A stretch of DNA of 64,000 bases from Zobellia barbeyronii (GTDB lineage: Bacteria > Bacteroidota > Bacteroidia > Flavobacteriales > Flavobacteriaceae): the NCBI RefSeq assembly GCF_018603515.1, contig NZ_JACATN010000003.1, positions 186,001 to 250,000 on the forward strand, in the 5' to 3' direction. The position numbers and the translations under genes were made by a program. A model generated the notes under the pieces. The model ran no database searches and had not been told where the DNA came from. It worked only from the letters and a program-made list of their open reading frames with translations. Shown piece by piece: positions 45,454-54,330 of this stretch (position 1 is the first letter of the stretch; each line of letters begins with the position of its first letter).

Positions 45454-46773
45454 CTATTCTAAATCGTATTTTTTATACGCTCTGTGACCGTAAAAGGCTA
45501 CCACAAAAAAGCAAAGCATAGGAAGTATAAACGAAAAATTCACTTCTGGTACTCCTAGTATACGGACATCACTATATCCCGATCCGCCAATGTCTAATAT
45601 TAAGCCTTGTAACATGGGCATAAAAGCACCACCTACAATGGCCATAACCAAAAATGCGGAAGCAGATTTGGCATCATCCCCCAATCCTGTTAATGCAATC
45701 CCGTAAATAGTTGGGAACATTAAAGACATACAGAAAGAAACCATAACCAAAGAATATAGGCCTCCTATGCCCTCCATAAAAATCGTACCCGCACAGAAGA
45801 CAATTGCCAGTAAGGATAGGATCATCAGTAACCTTCCTGAATTGATGAACTTCATAAGATATGTACACAAAAACCTACTGACCAGAAATATTACTAAAGC
45901 TGCATAGGCATAGTTAACGGCATCTCTGTTGTTAATGCCAATGTTTTCTGCATACTGGTAAATGTACGTCCAGCACATAATCTGGGCACCTACATAGAAC
46001 ATTTGCGTAAGCATTCCGCCTACAAAACGTTCCTTTTTAAATATCCGCTTTATGGATTCTCGTAACCCAACTTGATTCTCCGTCTTGCCTTCTGGCATTT
46101 TTACCATGGCAATAACCACGAACATAAAAATAACGAACACACCCAATCCCACATATGGGTTCCGTATCACCATTAAATCTGAAGTCTTAACGGCTGCTTT
46201 TGCCGACTCAGATAAGGTTTCATAAATATAGGAACCGTCTGAAGCCACATCATCTGACTGCAATGCTCCCAGTATAAAAAATTGTGCAACAAACAGACCA
46301 GAAAGAGCTCCTAGCGGATTAAAAGCCTGGGCAAGGTTCAATCGTAAAGTTGCTGTTTCCTCTGCTCCCATGGCCAAGATATACGGGTTAGCCGTAGTTT
46401 CTAAGAAGGCAAGACCAAAGGTTAATACATACAAGGCCAAAAGGAAGAAGATATAGCTTTCCATAGCTGCTGCAGGATAGAACATAAGTGCTCCCACTGC
46501 GTACAGCGCCAGCCCAACTAAAATACCCACTTTGTAACTAAATTTCTTCACTACATAAGCTGCTGGTAATGCCATGGTAAAATAGCCGCCATAAAAGGCC
46601 GCCTGTACCCATGAAGCTTGCGTATTGTTAAGCTCCAAAATTCTCTTAAATGCTGCTACCATGGGATTGGTAATGTCATTCGCAAATCCCCAAAGCGCAA
46701 ACAAAGAGGTAATTAATATAAATGGGAAAAGTAATTCTTTAGCTACTACTGGTATTTTTTGTTCGGTTTTCAT
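45454..46773 (-). CDS. fucP: L-fucose:H+ symporter
   Basis: A 439-residue, twelve-helix major-facilitator protein. FANDITNP holds Asp33, FLETTANPY holds Glu125, and AQAFNPLGA holds Asn152. These match the Asp46, Glu135 and Asn162 roles known for E. coli FucP, with identical Glu-Asn spacing. It takes up free L-fucose across the inner membrane after periplasmic release by fucosidases. Its start is two bases after the upstream dehydrogenase stop, so it is translationally coupled. Confidence 0.92.
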   Translation of the reverse strand: MKTEQKIPVVAKELLFPFILITSLFALWGFANDITNPMVAAFKRILELNNTQASWVQAAFYGGYFTMALPAAYVVKKFSYKVGILVGLALYAVGALMFYPAAAMESYIFFLLALYVLTFGLAFLETTANPYILAMGAEETATLRLNLAQAFNPLGALSGLFVAQFFILGALQSDDVASDGSYIYETLSESAKAAVKTSDLMVIRNPYVGLGVFVIFMFVVIAMVKMPEGKTENQVGLRESIKRIFKKERFVGGMLTQMFYVGAQIMCWTYIYQYAENIGINNRDAVNYAYAALVIFLVSRFLCTYLMKFINSGRLLMILSLLAIVFCAGTIFMEGIGGLYSLVMVSFCMSLMFPTIYGIALTGLGDDAKSASAFLVMAIVGGAFMPMLQGLILDIGGSGYSDVRILGVPEVNFSFILPMLCFFVVAFYGHRAYKKYDLE

Positions 46774-46775
46774 AT

Positions 46776-47567
46776 TTAATCTTCAACTGTTATTGCCCTA
46801 TCTAAATGTGTATATCCTCCATCTACAAAAAGTAATTGTCCTGTAGTATGGCTAGATAGTTCTGACAATAGAAAAACAACCGTGTTGGCTATTTCTGCAG
46901 CTGTCGTCATACGGTTACCTAATGGAATTTTACCCGTGATGGATTTCATTTTTTTCTCAGGTTCCGAAAATGTACTGATCCACTTTTCATATAAAGGCGT
47001 GTAACATTCCGCTACTATTACGGCGTTCACCCTTATTTGGTAAGGTAAAAGTTCTACCGCCCATTCTCTTGTTAAAGCATTTCTACCTCCGTTGGAAGCT
47101 GCATAACCAGATGTTCCGCCTTGACCCGTAAAAGAAGTTTTAGAGCCAATATTTACAATGGCTCCTTTGCTCTTTTTAAGCTCAGGAAGGGCATACTGTG
47201 CCATAAGATAATAATGGACTAAACTTTTTTGAAGGGAAGCCATAAAGTCTTCGTAATTGCCATTTTCCAAACCAACACCATCATTTACGCCAGCATTGTT
47301 TACAAGACCATCAATTCTACCAAAGGTAGAGATGACGTTTTCTACGGCTGCTTTACATTGCTCAGGATCCGTTAACTCCGCAAAGGCGTAACCTACTTGG
47401 CCACCCGCTTTTTTAATCTCTTCTACCACCGCTATGATACTAGGTTTGTTTCTACCTATAATAAAAGGAATAGCTCCTTCTTTTAATAGAATCTGACTTA
47501 TACCAAGGCCTATGCCTTTTGAACCACCAGTAACGATAATGACTTTATCCTTTAAGTTTAAATCCAT
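46776..47567 (-). CDS. SDR-family L-fucose dehydrogenase (atypical active site)
   Basis: A 263-residue short-chain dehydrogenase. The cofactor loop is TGGSKGIG, NNAG is present, catalytic Ser142 (NIGSK) and Tyr155 are kept, but the invariant Lys of YxxxK is Asn159 (YAASN; codon AAC on the coding strand). The rest (GQGGTSGYAAS, LTREWAVELLPYQIRVNAV) resembles L-fucose dehydrogenases, which make L-fuconolactone. Position in the operon fits that first step. The missing Lys would impair a standard SDR mechanism, so an adapted enzyme or another role is possible. Confidence 0.75.
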   Translation of the reverse strand: MDLNLKDKVIIVTGGSKGIGLGISQILLKEGAIPFIIGRNKPSIIAVVEEIKKAGGQVGYAFAELTDPEQCKAAVENVISTFGRIDGLVNNAGVNDGVGLENGNYEDFMASLQKSLVHYYLMAQYALPELKKSKGAIVNIGSKTSFTGQGGTSGYAASNGGRNALTREWAVELLPYQIRVNAVIVAECYTPLYEKWISTFSEPEKKMKSITGKIPLGNRMTTAAEIANTVVFLLSELSSHTTGQLLFVDGGYTHLDRAITVED

Positions 47568-47582
47568 ATTTGCTTTTTGCTA

Positions 47583-48434
47583 CTAATATGCTTTTGCCAG
47601 TTGTTTTGAACTTCCCAATCCTTCAATACCAAGCTCTACAACATCTCCTGCCTTTAAGTATTTTGGTGGATTAAAACCTAAACCAACACCAGAAGGCGTA
47701 CCTGTAGAAATAATATCTCCTGGTAATAACGTCATAAACTGACTGATGTAACTTACCACTTCTTGTATATTGAAAATAAAATCTGAAGTATTGCTATCTT
47801 GAATTTTTTCTCCATTTAACTTCAACCATAAATTAAGGTTGTTTGGATCTTTAATTTCATCTGCAGTAGCGATAAACGGTCCTAAAGGAGCAAACGTATC
47901 ACATCCTTTTCCTTTACACCATTGTCCTTCTTTCTCTATCTGAAAAGCACGTTCACTATAATCATTGTGCAAAACATAACCCGCAATATGGTCATATGCA
48001 TCTTTCTCTTCTACATAAGAAGCTTTCTTACCAATAACCACGGCAAGCTCTACTTCCCAATCCGATTTTTCACTATTCTTAGGAATGATAACGTCATCAT
48101 TAGGCCCTACAATAGCAGAAGTTGCTTTAAAAAAGAGTACTGGCTCTTTTGGAATAGCCATACCACTTTCTGCTGCATGTTTAGCATAGTTTAAGCCTAC
48201 ACATACAATTTTTGATGGGCGTACCAAAGGCGAACCTAAACGAACATCTTCCGAAACTACCGGACAGTTTCTTTCGTTTTTCTCCAACCAATCCTTCAAT
48301 TTTGCGATGCCATCGCCTCCAAAAAAATCTTCGCTGTAATCTGATATAAACTCAGAGACATCCAACCGTGTACCATTATCTAATTGCACTCCGGGTTTTT
48401 CAGCCCCTATACTTCCAAATCTTATTAATTTCAT
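47583..48434 (-). CDS. FAH-family 2,4-diketo-3-deoxy-L-fuconate hydrolase
   Basis: A 283-residue protein of the fumarylacetoacetate hydrolase superfamily. CVGLNYAKHAAE, VEL in SDWEVELAVVIG (Glu127 and Glu129 metal ligands), Asp158 in HNDYSER, and STGTPSGVG are all present. In the non-phosphorylated L-fucose route this family splits the 2,4-diketo acid into pyruvate and L-lactate, which suits the lactate dehydrogenase gene in the operon. It is cytoplasmic, 51 bases after the second dehydrogenase. Confidence 0.88.
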   Translation of the reverse strand: MKLIRFGSIGAEKPGVQLDNGTRLDVSEFISDYSEDFFGGDGIAKLKDWLEKNERNCPVVSEDVRLGSPLVRPSKIVCVGLNYAKHAAESGMAIPKEPVLFFKATSAIVGPNDDVIIPKNSEKSDWEVELAVVIGKKASYVEEKDAYDHIAGYVLHNDYSERAFQIEKEGQWCKGKGCDTFAPLGPFIATADEIKDPNNLNLWLKLNGEKIQDSNTSDFIFNIQEVVSYISQFMTLLPGDIISTGTPSGVGLGFNPPKYLKAGDVVELGIEGLGSSKQLAKAY

Positions 48435-48485
48435 CTCTATTTTATATTTTGATATGTGTCTGTTTTCTTTATAATTTAGATGCTA

Positions 48486-49262
48486 CTATGAACCGTTTAA
48501 GGTAACAAATCCTCCATCTATTGGAAAATTAGTTCCCGTAATAAACGAAGCTTCTTCTGAGCAAAGGTATACCGCTAAATTTGCGACTTCTTCCGGTTTA
48601 CCCATTCTGCCAATAGGTTGAGTTTTGGATAATTTTTCAAAAATTTCTTTTTCTCTACCTGGGTAATTCTTATTAATAAACCCATCAACAAAAGGCGTGT
48701 GCACTCTTCCTGGGGAAATACAATTACATCTAATGCCATCTTTTAAATAATCTTTGGCCACGGAATAGGTCATGGTCAATACGGCACCCTTTGTCATGGA
48801 ATAGGCGAATCTATCATTTATTCCTACCGATGATGCAATGGAAGCCATGTTTATAATAACGCCACCAGTCTCTTTCAATGAGCCAATACTAGCATGCATG
48901 CAGTTATAAACCCCCTTGATATTTACATCATACAAGCGGTCTAAATCTTCTTCTTGACAAACTTCCAAATTGCCTATATGAGCAATACCGGCGTTATTGA
49001 TTAGAATATCGATTGGATTTTTTGCCGTTATGGCTTCAAATGCAGCAGTAACTTCTTTCCGCACAGCTACATTGCAACTATAAGTGAAGGCAGTACCTCC
49101 CATGTTTTCAATAAGTGATGCAGTCTCTTTTGCATTTTCTTCGTTCATTTCTAGAATGTGAAGAATTGCACCTTGCTCGGCAAGCGCTATACAAATAGCT
49201 TTGCCTATACCACTGCCACCACCAGTAACCACAGCTGATTTATTCTTTAAACTAAATTTCAT
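48486..49262 (-). CDS. SDR-family 2-keto-3-deoxy-L-fuconate dehydrogenase
   Basis: A 258-residue short-chain dehydrogenase with a complete site: TGGGSGIG, NNAGIAH, Ser141 (NMASIAS), Tyr154 and Lys158 (YSMTK). ISPGRVHTPFVDGF and FPIDGGFVTLNGS resemble the 2-keto-3-deoxy-L-fuconate dehydrogenase branch that oxidises C4. It starts seven bases after the fuconate dehydratase stop and precedes the diketo acid hydrolase, the right order for the pathway. Confidence 0.88.
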   Translation of the reverse strand: MKFSLKNKSAVVTGGGSGIGKAICIALAEQGAILHILEMNEENAKETASLIENMGGTAFTYSCNVAVRKEVTAAFEAITAKNPIDILINNAGIAHIGNLEVCQEEDLDRLYDVNIKGVYNCMHASIGSLKETGGVIINMASIASSVGINDRFAYSMTKGAVLTMTYSVAKDYLKDGIRCNCISPGRVHTPFVDGFINKNYPGREKEIFEKLSKTQPIGRMGKPEEVANLAVYLCSEEASFITGTNFPIDGGFVTLNGS

Positions 49263-49269
49263 AGGTGTT

Positions 49270-50595
49270 TTATAATGTTGTGCTTAATTCTTTTTCCCAA
49301 TAACTCCCGTTTGGAAAACTGTATTCTGCTAACGATTCGGGTTTCATTGTTATACTATACCCAGCCATACTTGGTGGCATATACGCGCCATTTTTAATGA
49401 CCACAGGGTCAAAGAAATGTTCGTGCAAATGGTCTACGTATTCAATAATACGATTTTCTAAAGAACCACTTATAGCAATATAGTCGATCATTGATAAATG
49501 CTGTACATATTCACAAAGTCCAACGCCACCTGCATGCGGACAAACAGGTATATTAAATTTTGCAGCCATGAATAAAATGGCCAATATTTCATTGACACCT
49601 CCTACCCTACAACTATCAATCTGACATATTTCTATAGCATTGGCTTGCATTAATTGCTTGAACATTACCCTGTTCTGACAATGCTCTCCTGTTGCTACTT
49701 TAATAGGTGCTACCGCTTTTGCTATCTTGGCATGTCCTAAAATATCATCCGGACTTGTGGGTTCTTCGATCCAATACGGATTGAATTTTTTCAATTCGGC
49801 CATATTCTCAATAGCTTCATCCACATCCCATTTCTGATTGGCATCCATCATCAATCGAAGGTCTTCACCAATTTCTTCGCGAATAATTGCAGCACGGCGC
49901 ATATCATCTTGCAAATCCGAACCTACCTTAATTTTCATATGGTCAAAACCAGCTTCTTTTGCTTCTCTACATAGCCTACGCATCTTATCATCTGAATACC
50001 CCAACCAACCGGCCGAAGTAGTATAGGCAGGATAACCGTCTTGCTTTAATTTAGCTATACGTTCTTGTTTTGAACCTTCTTTTTCCTTTAGCATGGCCAA
50101 TGCTTCTTGCGGAGTGATAGCATCGGTTATATAGGTGAAATCAACACAACGAACCAACTCTTCTGGAGTCATATCGGCCAGCAACTTCCATAGTGGTTTC
50201 CCTTCGGCTTTGGCGTATAAATCCCAGACGGCATTTACCATAGCACCAGTAGCTAAATGAATAACTCCTTTTTCAGGACCTAACCATCTTAGCTGGCTAT
50301 CACCAGTAATCATTTTCCAGAAAGCACCCATATCTGCGGTAAAGCTTTCCAATGTTTTCCCAACCACTAATGGAGCTAAGGATTGGATTGCGGCGGCACA
50401 TAATTCATTGCCCCGACCAATGGTAAAAGTTAATCCATGACCTTCTAGTCCGTTGTCGGAATCGGTCTTTAATATTACATACGCCGCAGAATAATCCGGG
50501 TCTGGATTCATTGCATCCGAACCATCTAAGGACTTACTCGTTGGAAAACGGACATCTTTAATTTCGACACCCGTAATTGTTATTTTTTTTGACAT
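49270..50595 (-). CDS. L-fuconate dehydratase (enolase superfamily)
   Basis: A 441-residue enolase-superfamily enzyme converting L-fuconate to 2-keto-3-deoxy-L-fuconate. K221-I-K223, metal ligands Asp251, Glu277 and Glu304, and His354 (CPHAGGVGLCEYVQHLSM) are all present. They are offset by a constant three residues from the Lys220/His351 reported for the Xanthomonas enzyme, which supports the exact function. It is first in the catabolic operon, about 13 bases after a predicted transcription start. Confidence 0.94.
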   Translation of the reverse strand: MSKKITITGVEIKDVRFPTSKSLDGSDAMNPDPDYSAAYVILKTDSDNGLEGHGLTFTIGRGNELCAAAIQSLAPLVVGKTLESFTADMGAFWKMITGDSQLRWLGPEKGVIHLATGAMVNAVWDLYAKAEGKPLWKLLADMTPEELVRCVDFTYITDAITPQEALAMLKEKEGSKQERIAKLKQDGYPAYTTSAGWLGYSDDKMRRLCREAKEAGFDHMKIKVGSDLQDDMRRAAIIREEIGEDLRLMMDANQKWDVDEAIENMAELKKFNPYWIEEPTSPDDILGHAKIAKAVAPIKVATGEHCQNRVMFKQLMQANAIEICQIDSCRVGGVNEILAILFMAAKFNIPVCPHAGGVGLCEYVQHLSMIDYIAISGSLENRIIEYVDHLHEHFFDPVVIKNGAYMPPSMAGYSITMKPESLAEYSFPNGSYWEKELSTTL

Positions 50596-50614
50596 AAATT
50601 CTTTATTAACAGTA

Positions 50615-50682
50615 CAAACTTAAAACTTCAACTTTTTCAAAACCACCAGATATTGTACCCAAAGTGATACTTTTTTTGCTTA
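50615..50682 (-). promoter_or_regulatory. Promoter and operator of the fucose catabolic operon
   Basis: On the minus strand, TAAGTTTG (50615-50622) fits the Bacteroidetes -7 consensus TAnnTTTG. A 20-base spacer and the block at 50643-50682 follow upstream; read on the plus strand the block is CCACCA-N7-TACC-N6-GATACTTTTTTTGC-N-TA. The same parts with identical spacing precede the PUL2 SusC gene (59125-59192). Confidence 0.75.
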
Positions 50683-50804
50683 TTAGAGTGTTTTATCTCC
50701 AATTAAGATATCAAATAATCAAAAAAATACATTTCGCAAACTTTCATAAAAGCTTTAAAATCATTCGTTTCTTTCCTCTGGCTCATTATTTCTTTAAACC
50801 TTAA

Positions 50805-52319
50805 CTACCTAACTATTTCTCTAAGTTCTTTTAATAACTTCAATGATTCACCTGACACAGATCCATCTTCATACATTTCTAAATTAATAGAAAGAGGGTA
50901 TCTATTATGTTGCGCATTCTTCACATATTTACTCAACTCTTCTACCGAGTATTTAGACTTTTTTATTGGCGTATTAAAGTCGATATGTCCCCATCTTTCT
51001 TCTAAAGGAAAACACGTATGCGCCATGAGGCCTTTATGTTTTCCATCAACAAACTTACCTTCATCTAAATTTTCAAACCGCTGTAACCCTTCTCCTGAAT
51101 AGAAATCTTGATACTCGGTTACTCTTGGTAAAATCCAAGAATTATAGGTCAATACTCTTTGTTCATTCCCCCTTCTAGCAGCTTCGCTCATTTCTTTAAA
51201 TGACGCACTCAATACTCCTTCTTGTGTGCCATCAAAACGGGAATCATAGTAGCGCTGTCCGCCATCAAAAAACCACCCGTTTAATTTGTCTCCATATCTA
51301 TTACCGACCTCAGCAATAATCTCATTTACATTCTTATACAATCTGGTTTTATCTGCTTCATAACCTCCTGCCACATTTAACCATGCAGGATCTTTAGAAT
51401 GATAACAATCGTAACCGTAGTGGTAATAAAAAATTAACTTAATGCCTTTTGCGTGGAGTTGATCGGCCATTTCCCCTAGCAAATCTCGCTTCGTAGTACG
51501 GCCTTCAATCAGTTTATCCAATGATGTTATAGGAGCTGAAATATATTGCTGTCCCCAAGTTATAGACCAGATAACATACGCCGCTCCAGTTTCCTCAACC
51601 ATATTGGCAAATTGTTGAACATCAAAATCGTTTATTTTTTGCTCCCAATCTTTAATTTTCATTCCTTCCTTAGGAGTTGCCCTATTCGTCCATTGAAACA
51701 TAAGTCCATATCCGGCATCCTTAAACCAATCCAGGTCTTGCCGTACAGATAAGGCTTCATCTATTATCTGTTCTTCAATGGTTGGTCTTGTCAGCTCTAA
51801 TGCTGAAACTTTAATAATTTCATCTGACTGAATTTTTAACTCAATTTTATTGCTTCCTTTTTTAAGCTGAATATTGCCTAAATTCAGTCTACTCCAATCT
51901 TCTGATTGTACTTTTACATTTCTTTTTTCACCGTTACATAGTAGTTCTATGTTGGTATTTTTACCTAATATTTCTGCAGTAACCGTGTAATTTCCAGATG
52001 AAGGCACATTTACTTCCCAAGACAAAGAATGTTTACCAAAAGCAGTAGATTCCACCCATAAAAACATAAAATTTAGCACCTTAGATTCTATGTTTTCACT
52101 TTTTAATGCGCTCCCCGCGGAAAGCACATTAATAGTTTCTAAATCTATAGATATAGGAGAAAGCCCACTATTCGTAATTTCATCTTCTGTTTCTGCATAA
52201 GGGTCTGGACTGTCCTGTGCAACCAAAGCTAAATTTGCTAAAAGAAGAAAAAACAAGCACCATATTTTTTTGATACTCCTAGAGCCAAGTTTGCACTTGT
52301 AGTACCTGATTTTATTCAT
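50805..52319 (-). CDS. Divergent GH29-like alpha-L-fucosidase with N-terminal CBM-like domain
   Basis: A 504-residue secreted protein. Residues 60-178 form a beta-sandwich of carbohydrate-binding type (HSLSWEVNVPSSGNYTVTAE, GSNKIELKI). The barrel begins DLDWFKDAGYGLMFQWTNRA, matching the GH29 start, and NGWFFDGGQRYYD puts a nucleophile-like Asp at about 352. The GH29 motif KHHDGF is replaced by a segment around WSITWGQQYISAP, so substrate contacts must differ. It may cleave sulfated or methylated fucosides or be a new family. It is last in the SusC operon, upstream of the catabolic promoter. Confidence 0.65.
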   Translation of the reverse strand: MNKIRYYKCKLGSRSIKKIWCLFFLLLANLALVAQDSPDPYAETEDEITNSGLSPISIDLETINVLSAGSALKSENIESKVLNFMFLWVESTAFGKHSLSWEVNVPSSGNYTVTAEILGKNTNIELLCNGEKRNVKVQSEDWSRLNLGNIQLKKGSNKIELKIQSDEIIKVSALELTRPTIEEQIIDEALSVRQDLDWFKDAGYGLMFQWTNRATPKEGMKIKDWEQKINDFDVQQFANMVEETGAAYVIWSITWGQQYISAPITSLDKLIEGRTTKRDLLGEMADQLHAKGIKLIFYYHYGYDCYHSKDPAWLNVAGGYEADKTRLYKNVNEIIAEVGNRYGDKLNGWFFDGGQRYYDSRFDGTQEGVLSASFKEMSEAARRGNEQRVLTYNSWILPRVTEYQDFYSGEGLQRFENLDEGKFVDGKHKGLMAHTCFPLEERWGHIDFNTPIKKSKYSVEELSKYVKNAQHNRYPLSINLEMYEDGSVSGESLKLLKELREIVR

Positions 52320-52342
52320 TTTAGTTACGTTATATTTCTTTA

Positions 52343-52376
52343 AAAGCCCTTAGATTTTAGAAATTCTAAGGGCTTT
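52343..52376 (-). terminator. Intercistronic stem-loop between sulfatase and GH29-like genes
   Basis: A perfect 12 bp stem AAAGCCCTTAGA / TCTAAGGGCTTT with a ten-base loop, 24 bases before the GH29-like ATG. TTTTAAAG on the minus strand after the stem makes partial termination possible. Confidence 0.6.
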
Positions 52377-52420
52377 ACTTTTGATATTAGAATTGAAGTA
52401 CTAGAAAATATTTCAATTAA

Positions 52421-54262
52421 TTACAACTTTTCTATATACACATAATACGCAGGGTGTATTCTTTTGTCTTTATCTATCAGTTGAGCTTCCATATTATATT
52501 TTCCTGCAGAAATATTAGCCGTAAACGACACTTCTTTTTGGTCTTTCTCAATTTTTGCCGTCCCTTCTAAGTCAGCCACAAAGATATAAGCACTCTCAAA
52601 ATCGGATTTTGTACTGGCTGGCATGGCACGATCTAGTTCTATTGTTTTTTTCTCCGCAGAAAAAGTTTCGTTTATACCAAGTCCACTTTCACGTGGAAAA
52701 CGGCGTAGACTTATTTTATACTCACCATCTTCAACAAATTGAATTTTCCAGTTCCCTGTAGCTTGCACCGCATTCGCAGCTCCATACTGGTGCCACATTG
52801 TGGTAAACTTACCTGTTAACATGTCATGTGCGGAAATACGACTGGGGTTCTCTTGTGGCGTACCCACTTTAATATAAGCGTATCGTTCATTAACACCTTC
52901 GTCCATTATCGATTGCCACCAATTCTCATAACCCATGGCTAATTTTTCAGCAACCTCAGGATGCTGATCAAAAACATTGATAGTCTGGCTGCGGTCTTGG
53001 TTCATATCGTATAGCTCAGTACCATTTACAAGGCGCCAGTTGTCATCCATAACAGCATACTTTCTGTATTTCACCAAATTTTGCAGACGCTGCGTATCCA
53101 TATACAATGTTCTGTTAGGCCAATCTTTGGCAGTATCATATAGTAAAGGTTTTAAACTAGTCCCATCTAATGGCTTAACCGGATTATAGTCAAAACCCAA
53201 CAGGTCTACAAAAGTTGGTAACAAATCGTAATGTGCTACTAATTTATCAATATCCTTACCACCGGTAAGCTCACCGTTGGGCCATCTAATCATGAAAGGT
53301 ACGCGATGCCCACCTTCATATTCACTACCCTTACCACCTTTAAGACCCGCATCATAAACTTCGTTTCCGCCTGCTGTACCATTATCTGTTGTAAAAATAA
53401 GAATGGTATTATCGGCAATATCAAGTTCATCAAGCTTATCCTCTAACAGTTTAAAGTTATCATCTATATTAGTAATCATTCCATAAAACCGTTTGAACTG
53501 GTCAGGAACACCATCAACTTCTTTATACATATCCAAATACTCTTTTGGGACATTTAATGGGCCATGTGGAGCATTAGTAGCTATATAACAGAAAAAAGGA
53601 CTGTCTTTATTCGTCTCTATGAAATCCAAGGCTTCTGAAAAGAACACATCGGTGCAGTATCCTTCGTATTTTTCAGTTTTACCATTGTGCCAATAGGTAT
53701 CATCAAAATAATCATTGTTCCAATAATCAGGGCCTTGAGTTATACCACCACCTCCATGGCGAACAACTTCGTGAAAACCTCTGTCTTCCGGACGGTACGG
53801 ATAATTATCTCCCAAGTGCCATTTACCGAACATACCATTGGTATACCCATTTTGAGCAAAAATCTGAGGAAGGATTACCTCATCTTCAAAAAGTAAAGAA
53901 CGTCCTGCAATCGTATGAAATACATTTAACCGGTTCGTATGCCGACCGGTCATTATTGCCCCTCTACTCGGGGCGCAAGTGGTAGACACGTGATAATTAC
54001 TCAACCGAACTGCATCCGTATAAAACTTATCGATATTCGGCGTTTTTACGTACGGGTTTCCGTAGCATCCCAAGTCACCCATACCTTGGTCATCCGTGAT
54101 TACGACAATTACATTCGGTTTTTCCTTGGATTTACTTTGTGCCTGCATAACTGCGGATGACGTACAAGCCAAAATCATGAAAACCGAAAGGCTCTTCGCT
54201 ACAAAGCCTTGCTTATTTTGGTTGCCGAGCTTTCTATTACTTTTAAATAAATTATGTTTCAT
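52421..54262 (-). CDS. S1-type sulfatase with extra C-terminal domain (PUL2)
   Basis: A 613-residue sulfatase, over 100 residues longer than its neighbours. An unusually long N-terminus precedes a hydrophobic signal (about 22-42). TDDQGMGDLG supplies metal ligands, and CAPSR starts at Cys96. FTTDNGTAGG and GGHRVPFMIRWP follow. Residues from about 490 form a beta-rich appendage (GNWKIQFVEDGEYKISLRRF) that may bind glycan. It should desulfate fucoidan-type chains in the periplasm. Confidence 0.88.
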   Translation of the reverse strand: MKHNLFKSNRKLGNQNKQGFVAKSLSVFMILACTSSAVMQAQSKSKEKPNVIVVITDDQGMGDLGCYGNPYVKTPNIDKFYTDAVRLSNYHVSTTCAPSRGAIMTGRHTNRLNVFHTIAGRSLLFEDEVILPQIFAQNGYTNGMFGKWHLGDNYPYRPEDRGFHEVVRHGGGGITQGPDYWNNDYFDDTYWHNGKTEKYEGYCTDVFFSEALDFIETNKDSPFFCYIATNAPHGPLNVPKEYLDMYKEVDGVPDQFKRFYGMITNIDDNFKLLEDKLDELDIADNTILIFTTDNGTAGGNEVYDAGLKGGKGSEYEGGHRVPFMIRWPNGELTGGKDIDKLVAHYDLLPTFVDLLGFDYNPVKPLDGTSLKPLLYDTAKDWPNRTLYMDTQRLQNLVKYRKYAVMDDNWRLVNGTELYDMNQDRSQTINVFDQHPEVAEKLAMGYENWWQSIMDEGVNERYAYIKVGTPQENPSRISAHDMLTGKFTTMWHQYGAANAVQATGNWKIQFVEDGEYKISLRRFPRESGLGINETFSAEKKTIELDRAMPASTKSDFESAYIFVADLEGTAKIEKDQKEVSFTANISAGKYNMEAQLIDKDKRIHPAYYVYIEKL

Positions 54263-54300
54263 TTTTATTCCCAGAGTTTAGTATTGTTTGTATTGAAAAT

Positions 54301-54330
54301 ATGACGATTTTTAAAAAGCTATCGCGTCAT
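54301..54330 (-). terminator. Weak stem-loop after SusD
   Basis: ATGACG (54301-54306) pairs with CGTCAT (54325-54330), which overlaps the SusD stop codon. The stem is short and lacks a clear T run, so its role is uncertain. Confidence 0.3.
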
